Shown one piece after another: positions 1-9,625 of a stretch of DNA of 64,000 nucleotides (the first letter of the stretch is position 1; every line of letters starts with the position of its first letter). The DNA is from Phallus indusiatus. Lineage: Eukaryota; Basidiomycota; Agaricomycetes; Phallales; Phallaceae. The notes under the pieces were generated by a model, which was not told the origin of the DNA, did not search any database, and was given only the letters and a program-made list of their open reading frames with translations. The translations under genes were made by a program, and so were the position numbers. The stretch covers positions 124,001-188,000 of the forward strand of contig JAQFWX010000026.1 of assembly GCA_027605045.1 (NCBI GenBank), written 5' to 3'.

Positions 1-2101
1 CTCCGAGTCTTCCATATTTCTTTCTTCAGGCGTGGCCATTTCGACGAGGAAGGATTGATGCACATGTTGAAGAACATTTGAGAATCGAAGCGAAGGTAAA
101 GACATTTGGCTAGCTTCAATTTTGGTCGAATTGAAGCGACGAAGGTCAAGAGTGAAATCGGCTACGAGAGTTGCAGACATGCTGGGAAAAGTTAAATGTC
201 AGTGGAAAATGTAAATTGAGACATGAAACTCACACATTTTGTATGCGGGTGTAACATTCCGCTATAAAAAACTAAGAAAAGATTCAGATCATTATGTTAC
301 AAAGGAACATGGTGTGTGAGATTCAATGAAGCCCCTTACACCTTGAACCTAAGGAAAATCTCAGTCCAAACTTCCATTTTATGTAAATCAAAAACTTACC
401 TGTGTAAGAATGACATCAACGAAACTGATGGTGAGGACAAAACTTACAAAACCATAACAAGACATGAGATAACTGTCAACATTGTTAAACTGACGAGACC
501 TTACCAACATCGAAATATACCTGTACATTGCTCAGTAACCCTTGTTATAAATCCCATCAAACTTACTTTGCATAAAAAGCGTGAAAATGAGGCTTTTAAT
601 TTGAATTCTATTGTTGCATTTTAGTCTCCATATACCCCAGACCTTCCACATGCAAATTCCAAATATAAGTAAATCTGTGCAAACAGTGACGATATCAACG
701 GTAGTGTTGACTAAACCAGTTTGGTTATAAACACATTTAACACATCAATGAGCATTAACCATACTGATATCTTCTCTCCTGGAGAAGCTTCACCACCAGG
801 ATAAATGTGAGTGCATGCACGTTAAGGGCCTATTTTGCGCAGACTACAGACCTTGAATCTGAACTACACCCAGGGAATGCTGCTATGCCTATCACCAGAA
901 AGGACGGTAATTATAATAGCTTCATGATCATTGTCATCAGATTCTTACTATATAGGTCCAAACCCAAATAAGAAAAAAAGCCAAAGGCCAAAGCTGAACT
1001 GAGGATTTTATTTCCTTCACATATTGAATATGCTCGAAGACCCAATAAACCTGAGGTCCATATTACACGAATTTCGAAACCGGTGATGATGGAATACGGA
1101 CCTTGAACACCAATATATGTAAAAAGAGTAAGAATGTCGAACACCTTAGCCAATATGTTACAAGGTCTTCAAAGTTGTGATTTCAGCGGATTTAAGGTAT
1201 GTGTAAGAATGTTTACCTTCCGGACTTCAGGAAAGTGGTACATTGATAAGACAACAATGAGATATTGAAAGCATCACTGATATAACCATGTGTATTAACT
1301 TACTGGTAGGAATCCTGATACGAGGATAAGCCCCTGACCCAGCAAGTTTCCGTATCGTGCAAAAATGTACAATAATGTGGGCAAACTGAATGATTTGGAC
1401 CATATATGCTCTCTCTCTTGAGAAAAACCTATCAGAGTAGTATAAACACTGGATGCTAGAGATTTTACTGTGTTAGTAAGACTTTCCTACGACATTGCAT
1501 TGCTCACCTGTTGCACTGAAAAGGATCAAGCTGTAAACATAGCTAATCCCATTATCATATCAGATGTGATGACAGGCACAAGACAGGATTGACATATACT
1601 TTTCATAGGCCTCTTGAATAATCTCTGCAGTTAAAGCATCTACAGTAGTATTTGTGCTGTTCATATGGGAGGATATTGTAAAGATGGTGACTTGGAGTAG
1701 TCAATTTCAGTGCTGAGAACTTGGGATTTTTACTAATATGCAAAGAGCCTTTATATATGATATTTGAATCATGGATCAAACCATGAATCATCATGCATCA
1801 GAGCTCAAATGTCTCTTGACATTTATAAAACGAGGCTTTTCATGGAATGTGGTGGTTACAGTATCACCGGATTGTCAATTGAGAGGAGCCGATATTAATT
1901 TGGGGAAATAAGTACTCTAGCCTTATGGTAAAAGAATCTCGCCCTCATTGCGTTAAATGGATTGCCATGTGGCATCGTCATGATACTCCAACAAGAACAA
2001 ATTAAAACAACTTGCGCTCATTGTAAATTTTTAATATATAAACCCTGGACCCAGTATTCTTGTTCCTTTCTCGCAGCTGAGCCGCTTGCTAGTGAAACCA
2101 T
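1..2101 (-). CDS. DUF6533-type seven-helix membrane protein, copy A (3' end outside window)
   Basis: Spliced gene read on the minus strand, running off the left edge, so the C-terminal exon is incomplete. The best anchor is the exon near 1325-1440, which encodes a DUF6533-like core with a EHIWS element followed by FSLPTLLYIFARYGN. Another exon near 930-1080 encodes a helix containing RAYSICEGNKIL, a typical later segment of this family. A probable start is the ATG at 2101, opening with MVSLASGSAARKEQEYW; the joins between the early exons are uncertain. These fungal proteins are predicted multi-pass plasma-membrane proteins of unknown function, sometimes compared with receptors. The whole segment is repeated at 13.1-15.6 kb at about 95 % identity by eye. 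I see no obvious destruction of the readable exons, but I cannot prove that every splice site works. Confidence 0.6.
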
Positions 2102-2407
2102 TTTGAACGTATGTACATTAAAAATGAACCATAATTTAGCACGGCGTGGGGAGTAGGGTGAGGCGAAAGTGTCAGCACTTGGTCCACAACCTCAAAGCTC
2201 CAACCCGCCAGATGACGACTCAGCCGCTCTACGACAGATTTCCTGTGACCAAGGTCGATCAGCGAGACGCGTTCATTGGCAACATGTGCTTTGATCATAT
2301 ACAACCGAAAATGAACCTTCGAAAGAAGAAGCAGCAACACAAGAACATCATCACTTGTCGAACACTGTCCCATACAGCTTGAGTTCGGTCGGATGGAAAT
2401 AATCAAA
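1..2407. repeat. Segmental direct repeat, copy A
   Basis: Bases 1 to about 2407 match about 13211-15616 in the same orientation, including the DUF6533 gene and roughly 300 bp upstream of its start. Identity looks like about 95 % with small indels. For example, copy B has an extra stretch near 15411-15435 that is missing in copy A near 2220. Similarity stops after the shared word ATGGAAATAATCAAATT. The left boundary is outside the window. No terminal repeats, transposase or reverse transcriptase were seen, so this looks like a gene-scale duplication rather than a complete transposon. Confidence 0.85.
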
Positions 2408-3406
2408 TTAAGGGGTCTGGCGTCTCCATTGAAAGACTCGTCTAGTATTTGAATATTCCAATATCTTCGAACCACGCTATGCATATTTATCAGCATCAGT
2501 GATCTGAGTTCAAGCTTCACAGGAACAACCGATATAACCAACCTGCTCGATGATGTCCGATTTCAAGCTTCAAGTTAAATGATTCCAGGTTTTTTTTTAC
2601 TCTTCTTTTGATGACATCGTATCATTGCACTACACTACAATTATACTTACCTTACATCAATTGTAATTGCATGCTATGTTATGCTATAGCCTATCTATGT
2701 CATGCATGGCACTTCTTGTTTTTTCTTGCTCTCATTCCTTTTATTTTTATCGTCAGCTCCATTTTATCAATATACTTTTCTTTTGATTTTGATTAATTCA
2801 TTTTTATAAGTCATTGGTTTTATTTACATGGTGCACGACGCGCTATACATTAGGCTCAAGAAAATTTTCCACGTCAGCGTTACGAATAGAGGGCCGAGGC
2901 TGATTGACAAATATAGCAAGACACGTTACGCATACACATTTCATGATTCCAAAATATTTTAAATTTTGGGCGTATGTATTTAAAATTGAGCGCTTGATTT
3001 TCAGGAGAAGGTAAGGTCAGGGCTTTTTTCTATTTTTCAAGTTTGCTGTGCTGTCACAGCCACATTAACCGGTACCTCCCACACATCCCCCACATTTATA
3101 TCCACGGCTAGCCAGCAAACCAGAGCCAGCAAAGCATATTCTCGTTTTCCCTTTTTTTTCGTGGGTTTTGCCACGGTTTAGGCTACGGAGACGAACGGAC
3201 GGACGGAAGGAAAGAGAAAGGATCGGACGAGATTCGGAAGGCGGTCACTCTTCTTTTTTCTTTTAGGGTAGAACTCTTTGTTCTCTCTCTCTTGTGATTC
3301 GTTCCACGTCTGGGACACGTTTGCATCCTACATCCTACATTGTGCATTGTGCAACGTACAATCGTCCACTTTTTTTTCGCACTCTTGCTTTCGCTTTTTC
3401 TCCAGT
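2408..3406. other. Intergenic region with 3'-flank homology and promoter
   Basis: After the repeat boundary this stretch holds no credible gene. About 2590-2900 resembles the sequence downstream of the palmitoyltransferase gene (see separate entry). From about 3040 the sequence becomes pyrimidine-rich with several T and CT runs, as is usual for basidiomycete promoters, and leads to the ATG at 3407. A TTG-initiated extension of the next frame back to 3278 is open but has no support. Confidence 0.5.
2590..2900 (+). repeat. Diverged copy of the DHHC gene 3' flank
   Basis: Colinear similarity to about 12020-12340. Shared words include CACTACACTACA, a TGCATGCTATG/TGTATGCTATG stretch, and at the right end GCTCAAGAAA followed by TTTCCACGTCAG. 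Identity is roughly 70 % overall and higher at the right end. No palmitoyltransferase coding sequence precedes it here; the DUF6533 repeat sits in that place. Confidence 0.55.
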
Positions 3407-5287
3407 ATGGCTCGAGGTGTTGTTACAGCTGCAGCAACAGCAGCAGCACTCAACGTCAACGGCTCAAATCTACATCACCAAAATCACACCCATTCACCTT
3501 CACGCTCACATTCCCATTCACGTTCTCAGTCTACAGCAGCGTCGGGTACAACAACACCCATACCAAGTCAAAGTACGGGCAGTCTCATGAGTTTACAAAA
3601 CTCTCCGAATGGGAATGGAGATAGTTCGAGGAGACGTATTCGAAGGAGTCCGAAGCCGAGGGGATATAATAACAACAGCAATAACAATAACAACATCAAA
3701 AATAAAAGTCCGAGTGAGAGTGGGAATGGGGTGGTGTTGAAGTCTAAAACCAACAAAACTCAGTTTAGAACGAAGGCTGGGGTTGGAGCTGGGGCTAAGG
3801 CAAAGGTTAAAACGAAGGCGAGAGGCGGGTTGACGTCGAAATATGGAGCTGTGGATGATGCTGATGCTGATGAGTTTGATGAATTTGACGAACGTGGACA
3901 TGAAAATGGTTATGATGAAGACGACCCCGACGACGGTGATGATGAAAACGACGGTGACGGTTACGACGACGACGAAGATGAAGATGAAGACGAAGACGAA
4001 GAAGAAGAAGAATACACACTCACACAATCCTCATACAAACGCACACTAAGACTGTACACATTCGTACCTCTAACAGCAACACTAACTCTCCTCTTCTTCA
4101 CCCTCCTCCAAAAATACACATGGCCTACCACCTCTTCACCTTCCTCACCTTCCTCACCTTCCTCACCTTCGTCATTTTCGCTGAGCACAACTCTTTCGCT
4201 TCTATTATTGGGAACAGCATTTTGGACTGTCTCATTCGCATTACGCATACCGCTCTTCTTACTATCTTCCCATCTTTTCGGGACGTCCTCGTATCCGGGG
4301 TTGGTCCCACTGTTAGGATGTGTGGCGCAGGTTTTGTGTGAGGAGGTGTTACGGTTTGCGGCTGTTGCGCTTGCGCAGATTCAGCCTGCGTCGGGTGCGG
4401 GGGCAGGGGTTAAGGCTGGTGTTAGAGCGAGTGCTCGGGCTGTTGTTGGTGTTGTTGGTGCGGCTGAATCTGGGACTGGAAGAGTGAGAGTTGGCGATCA
4501 GGCGTTTGAATACGTCTGGACTATTGCGCTCGGATGGGCATTAGCAGAAGTTGTCGTTTCGGTCTGGCAAGGTTATTCCCAACTGGCTTTATACCGCGAC
4601 GTTGTCGTAGTTGCCCCTTCTTCACGTTCACGTTCGTATTGGTCGCCTCCAGGTTCACCTTCGCTACTCAACAAATACACTTCATCACCGACCACACACC
4701 AAAACAACGATGAATACGAAGACGAGGACGAGGACGACGAAAATAATGTTATCCATTTCCAAATCGACAACACACCATCTCAATATAACTCACGCGAAGC
4801 CCAAGCACGCGCTCAAGCCCGCTCAGAGCTCGAATCGCTCTACGGCTGTCCAGTCCCCGAAATTCCAGTTTCAATATCCTGTTTACTCCGCATCGACACC
4901 ATCATGCTATCCATCGCTCTATTCCTTCTCATCTCATTCTCATATCTCCATCACATGCCTTACCCTGTGCCTGCTTCTCTTTTACCCGTAGCCGCAGCCG
5001 GCAAATCTACTTCTATCGGTGCCTCTTCTATTGCCAAACGTTCCACAAGTTCAATAGCACCCACACCTTCATCGCTACTGTCACCACCTCTAATACACCC
5101 ATCAACACAAACATTCACATCGACAATTCCTACATTTTTAGGTATAGTCGCGTTTCATATTGTGTTAGGACTGGCGTGGACGCCGAATGTGCTTCCGCGT
5201 ATTGGATTGCATGTTGCGAGTTATTGCAGTTGTATTGCTGCGCTTGGTGCGTTGTTTGTTGGGTTGGGGTGGTGGGATGGGATTTGA
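3407..5287 (+). CDS. Uncharacterised multi-pass membrane protein with acidic N-terminal tract
   Basis: Single uninterrupted frame of 626 residues from the ATG at 3407, which follows a CT-rich leader. Residues 1 to about 200 are low complexity: Ser/His-rich, an Asn run, a basic stretch, then a long Asp/Glu tract (bases about 3925-4012). After that come hydrophobic segments consistent with about seven to eight transmembrane helices, separated by a Ser/Pro repeat loop, a Gly/Ala/Val-rich loop and a second acidic loop near 4700-4745. One helix contains CEEVLRF (E312, E313, R316), and the next reads WALAEVVVSVW. I do not recognise the family. The Glu-Glu-x-x-Arg arrangement is loosely like that of CPBP/PrsW-type intramembrane proteases, but this is only a motif-level resemblance. 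The lack of introns is unusual next to its neighbours. Confidence 0.8.
   Translation: MARGVVTAAATAAALNVNGSNLHHQNHTHSPSRSHSHSRSQSTAASGTTTPIPSQSTGSLMSLQNSPNGNGDSSRRRIRRSPKPRGYNNNSNNNNNIKNKSPSESGNGVVLKSKTNKTQFRTKAGVGAGAKAKVKTKARGGLTSKYGAVDDADADEFDEFDERGHENGYDEDDPDDGDDENDGDGYDDDEDEDEDEDEEEEEYTLTQSSYKRTLRLYTFVPLTATLTLLFFTLLQKYTWPTTSSPSSPSSPSSPSSFSLSTTLSLLLLGTAFWTVSFALRIPLFLLSSHLFGTSSYPGLVPLLGCVAQVLCEEVLRFAAVALAQIQPASGAGAGVKAGVRASARAVVGVVGAAESGTGRVRVGDQAFEYVWTIALGWALAEVVVSVWQGYSQLALYRDVVVVAPSSRSRSYWSPPGSPSLLNKYTSSPTTHQNNDEYEDEDEDDENNVIHFQIDNTPSQYNSREAQARAQARSELESLYGCPVPEIPVSISCLLRIDTIMLSIALFLLISFSYLHHMPYPVPASLLPVAAAGKSTSIGASSIAKRSTSSIAPTPSSLLSPPLIHPSTQTFTSTIPTFLGIVAFHIVLGLAWTPNVLPRIGLHVASYCSCIAALGALFVGLGWWDGI
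3895..4012. repeat. GAN trinucleotide repeat (acidic tract)
   Basis: Imperfect run of GAT, GAC and GAA codons inside the preceding gene, encoding a nearly pure Asp/Glu segment of about 30 residues. The opposite strand is also open through it, which creates misleading antisense reading frames. Confidence 0.9.
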
Positions 5288-5852
5288 GAAGTATAAATAT
5301 CAAGTATAAGGGGTCTTTTTTTTGATTTTTTTTTGCTGTTCTTCTTCGTTGTCTTGACTATCTTGACACTGGTTTTTTTAAGTTCTTTTTTTGTACTTCT
5401 ACTGGACACTGCACTCTTTTTTTGCAAATCATCGACATTGACATGGTACCATAACATACATAACACATATACGCATTCATCTCAGTTACCTTTCTATTCT
5501 ATTCTATCTATTCCCACTGGCAATCCTATTCCTCTCTTCTCTTCTCTTCTTTTTTCGTTCTTGGTTTCATAGCTAAACCCATTATGCATCTTTATAATAA
5601 TAGAATTATACACACGCGAGTACGCCGTATTCAAAAACAAACGTCATTCTCTATTACGAACACTCCGAGTCGCTTCTCCGAATGTAATGAAGATCTTCCG
5701 GGCACCAGCGTAGCACACACGATAACTCGTACACTCATGATTCGCAATTCAAATACATGTGGATTATGGGTACCATATTTTTTCTTTTAATTTTTTGATA
5801 ATCAAAGATCAATGATGAGAAGGGCCAACTTTAGGTTTACCCGTTACTCGTG

Positions 5853-5865
5853 ACGCGTGACGCGT
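5853..5865. promoter_or_regulatory. Tandem ACGCGT (MCB-like) sites
   Basis: Two ACGCGT hexamers separated by one base, embedded in TGACGCGTGACGCGTGTGAC. ACGCGT is the MluI cell-cycle box bound by MBF (Mbp1/Swi6 family) in fungi. The pair lies about 1.06 kb upstream of the four-helix membrane protein gene and about 0.57 kb downstream of the previous gene, so a regulatory role is only possible, not shown. Confidence 0.35.
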
Positions 5866-6860
5866 GTGACACGGGATGATTTCAGTCATGATCAGGTCCA
5901 GGTTGGGCTTCAGTGGCAAGTGCAGCCGAACCCACGTTGCCAATTAGGAGCAATTCTAAAAGAAAAATTTCAAATACAAAAAGAAATTGAAGAGATTAGT
6001 CTAATTTCTGATCCATAAACGACGTATCTTTTCTTTTTTTGTGTGCTTACCCTGAAGGAGAATTTCTATCACGCTTTTCTCCTCTCCCTTTTCGGGTTCG
6101 GTCAAAGTCGTCCACACGCTCTCGGAGATACGTTTGCGTGGGGCTATTATTATAATTTCTTCTCTCCTACTTCTGTTTTAGCACCTCCACCTCCATCTCG
6201 ACTCGACTCCCACCACAGCCCTCTTTACTATCTGTCTGTCCGTCCCTTCTCTGGCTTCTGGCTGGGTTAAATTTGTGTTGCGCTATTCAGCCGTGGGTAT
6301 TCATCCGTCCATACATACATAGCCCATCTGCGCTTTTCTCTTCTTGATATAGCGTTAGTTCTCTTTTTTTCTGACGTATACTTATAAATAAATAATTAGA
6401 CCAGGGCGTTTTCGTTGTTTTCGTGTGTGCGTCGAGGTTATCCGAGGTTGGAGCTCAGGCGAAGAAGATCAGATCCTTGCCTTACCTTGCCTTGTTTGCT
6501 ATCTACCACCATAGTCGGCGTATCCCTCTCCCTGCCTAACCTACCTTTACGACGCTTTTACCTGTACCGGGAAGGATTACACTTCGTCTTTCTTTCATGC
6601 TCTCTAGTCTCTCGTTGAATTCAATTTGATAGAGACTCGGGCAAAGAAAAATCAGACCGCTCGTTTTGTTTTGTTTTTCGTATTTCGTCCCCCTTTTCTT
6701 TTTTAAAATTGTTTTCTCACTCTTGTCTATCTGTCCCTCCATTGTCCGTCGTCCATCGCCCTCATCATCATCCATCATCACCCATCATCATTCCCGCCAA
6801 ACCGCTTGGATTAAACAGCCAGCCAAATTCCCCGCGCACAACTCTAGCGCAAACTCTTGT

Positions 6861-6883
6861 CTTTTCTTTTCTTTTCTTTTCTT
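6861..6883. repeat. CTTTT pentanucleotide repeat in the leader
   Basis: About four and a half copies of CTTTT in the CT-rich leader, 41 bp upstream of the start codon at 6924. Such pyrimidine tracts are usual near transcription starts in filamentous fungi. Confidence 0.8.
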
Positions 6884-6923
6884 GCCTTTCTCTTCTTCTT
6901 CTTCACTCCTTTTTTAACTGCTG

Positions 6924-8886
6924 ATGAGCACCTTCCCCACTCCATCCCGTCCAAGGCGATCCTCCCACTCCCACTCCAAATCCAACTCCAACCCCGAATC
7001 CACACAATCTTGGCTCCGAAGAGTTCGACCAAGCCGGCGCCGTCACACCCTAGTAGAAAAATACCCTTATTCACGAACGTCTCCATGGGCTGCTGCTTCA
7101 TCATCTTCTCCTTCATCAACGGCGGCGGTGGATGTTTATAATGATGGATATACATATGGTGATGATCCGTCCCGGTTGTCGATGTCTTCATTTCGCAAGA
7201 TTTCACTCCCGTCGTATAATTCGGGGATTGGCTCGGGGTCGGGATCGAGTTGGAGACGGTCAAAACGGTGGAGGTTGAATGTGAATTGGAATGTGAAGGC
7301 GTGGTTTAGACGACGAAGATCATCATCAGTGAGAGGATCGTCGTCGGGGTCACCGTTTGGATCTGTCAAAGGGCGGGTTCAAGTCTCACGAGATGAATGG
7401 ACGAGTCGTGGCGGGTGGGGTGGTAATACCAGCAGTACTATCCCCAATACGCCCGTTTGGAGATATTTGAGGATTACGTTTATTTCTGTTTTGTTGACGT
7501 GGTCGATATACTGCACAATTCGATATTTCATGTCAATAACAGGTGTGTTCTCCCCTATCTCTCTCTCTCTTCCTTTCAAAACTAAGCCTTTTGTTTGCAG
7601 TATACGACACAGACCCCCTCCGAAGACGCATCGCCATAAGCCTCGGCACACTCACAACCCTCTCCACCCTCTTCTTCGCCTTAGAAACAATCGTCGTCTA
7701 CGCCTTATCAATGCACCTCTTCATACCGCTCCATCTCAGAGCGTACATCCACTTCTTAACTTATTTCGCTTCCTTTCTTGTGATCACACCCGCCCTCGTG
7801 AATGTGGGTGTTATCGCCGCATGGAGATATCCGCATTCGGTCGGAGAGTTCGAGAGAACGATTCGTGGGAGGTGTGTGTGGGATGTGGATGCTGTTTGGA
7901 CGGGTACGGGGATGGAGTGTTCGGGTGCTGAGGAGGTTTCTTTTGGTGTTTGGATTGGGGCGGGTGTTGTGAGACTTTTGGCGACACTTGTCGTTGTGGT
8001 ACGTCCAGCACAGACTGTGTCCCGGATTCATGTTGCTTATAAGATACTTATTTAGTGCTTGTATTTCGTTGTTGCGCGATATTTCCCAAGAGCAGACGAA
8101 GAACCAGTTCCGATCCCAATAGAAGCCGCAAACCAAATGACCGAACTCACTCTTTCAACACACCACCCAACAGCCCATCACGCCCACGACCACGACTCTG
8201 AATCAGACGACGCTTTTACCCCACCTACACACGCACACGCACACGCATATCTCAATCAACCCCACTCTCTTTCATCCGCGCAGATTCTGCGCCATATAAA
8301 AGCCATGTCAGTTCACGATCGCAATCGTAGCCTTAACCGTGGTCGTGGTCGTAGTAGCTTCAGCGGCTCAGGTTCAGACGGCTACGACGACGACGATGAT
8401 TACGAATACGAATACGACGAAGACGAATACGGCTCCGATTTAGGCGATTTTAAAAGCCCTTACGCACGTGTGTTGACGGATGAACCAGATCATCGTGGTT
8501 ATCATAGTCATCGTATGACATCGTCACTGTCATTACCACTCTCGCAATTGAGTCTTCCACTTCCGTTAAATCGTTCGGACTCGAGAGCCACCGGGCAGAG
8601 TGTTGGTGTTGTTGGCGGACCTCGACCTATACCGAAATCGAAACCGTCGCTCGCTTCGCTTTCACGAGCGAGTACGTTTTCGACGTCGATGTCTTCTACT
8701 ATTACAACTACTACCGGTACTGGGGGTAGTAGTACTCTTGGTGGTAGCGTTAGAGATACACCGACTCAGCCACAACTGCAACCGCAAATGCAAACGCAAA
8801 TACAAATACATGGGCATGGGCAAATGCACGGACAATCGGAGGACTTTGATTCGCATTCGCTGCTTTCAAAAGAGGATCGGACATAA
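6924..8886 (+). CDS. Uncharacterised four-helix membrane protein
   Basis: Three exons: 6924-7542, 7601-7998 and 8056-8886, joined by GT-AG introns of 58 and 57 bp, giving 615 residues. The N-terminal third is Ser/Arg-rich and hydrophilic. Four hydrophobic segments follow: about residues 178-203, 217-247, 254-280 and 318-349. The second intron falls inside the last helix, and splicing restores LYFVVARYF. The C-terminal part is disordered, with His-, Asp- and Gln-rich stretches (DYEYEYDEDEYG, QPQLQPQMQTQ). Skipping the second splice would stop the protein 17 residues later, so the spliced form is preferred. I do not recognise the family. Helix spacing is compatible with a conserved fungal membrane protein with cytosolic tails. 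Start choice: first ATG after the pyrimidine leader. Confidence 0.8.
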
Positions 8887-9625
8887 CCTCATAACCTCAT
8901 CACCATAACTCGAGACGGATACCACACACGCGCGCATGTACATCGCATACCCATCTATGGATTGACACCCTCACAAACACATACTTTCATTCCGACCAGC
9001 TTATCGTCGCCTTCTTCCCCCTCCAGACATCCGATCTACCATTCCTTTCTTTTTATCTTTTTTTCAATATCGTAACGATTTGAGCGGACGTTTTTTTTTG
9101 GCATCTTCTTTGTCTTTATATATTATATATTGTACTATATTTCTTTCCTCCCTTCTGTCTTCTTTTTTTTCTTTATTTGGTGGTCTTCATGGCGGATTTC
9201 TTTCCCTCTCATTCAAAATTCATTCCAATCCATTTCCTCCTCCCTTCTTTTTCTTTACTTATTTACTTGGATAGCATAATCAAAAGTCCCGTAATTCTCA
9301 ATATTGTGGAAAACAAAATACAAACGCATTTCATTCATTTTTTCACGGAGCTAGATCTCAAATTCAAAATTAGCACACACGGACGGGTAATCTGTTGCTC
9401 CACCCGGTGACATCGCGTGTGACAAAAAAAATGCTAAGTATGTCATTGAAAAGACAAAGAGAATATGTATTAGTGATGATGACGATTTCCACCCAGCCAT
9501 GGCATCATCATGGTGTGGTTAAAAAAAGCCCGCCGTACACATAACACATAACGTATACGTTTGGTATACGTACTCCACTTTCTGCGCTCCCGACGTCGAC
9601 GTCTCTTGAGCTTGATTGAGGCTTT
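8887..9625. other. Intergenic region, no gene seen
   Basis: T-rich 3' flank with runs of TTTTTT and TATATATTATATATTG near 9117, then the promoter of the palmitoyltransferase gene. Nothing else is recognised. Confidence 0.6.

Larger units (their letters stand above)
5288..6923. other. Long 5' intergenic region
   Basis: No gene recognised in 1.6 kb. The left part is a T-rich 3' flank with many TTTTTT runs. The right part is increasingly pyrimidine-rich with CTCT and TTTTC tracts, ending 6 bp before the next start codon. It contains a tandem pair of ACGCGT sites at 5853-5865 (separate entry) and a TATAAATAAATAA word near 6383. Short open frames here are composed of pyrimidine tracts and are not credible. 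Confidence 0.6.

Noticed and set aside
1..2407. Repeat copy A as an LTR or DNA transposon
   Set aside because: No terminal repeats or target-site duplications are visible at the observable boundary and the content is a DUF6533 gene with introns, which indicates DNA-level segmental duplication.
3278..3406. N-terminal extension of the EExxR membrane protein from a TTG codon
   Set aside because: It needs a non-ATG start and consists of leader-like pyrimidine-rich sequence; the ATG at 3407 is in better context.
3593..4248. Antisense frames rich in Val/Ile/Phe or Ser opposite the acidic tract
   Set aside because: They are mirror images of GAN repeats in the sense gene.
8042..8055. Read-through of intron 2 of the four-helix membrane gene, ending VAYKILI
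   Set aside because: The GT-AG splice at 7999-8055 rejoins a continuous helix and an 831-base exon, so the early stop lies in an intron.
7756..8136. Minus-strand open frames over the four-helix membrane gene
   Set aside because: Shadows of a well-supported spliced sense gene.
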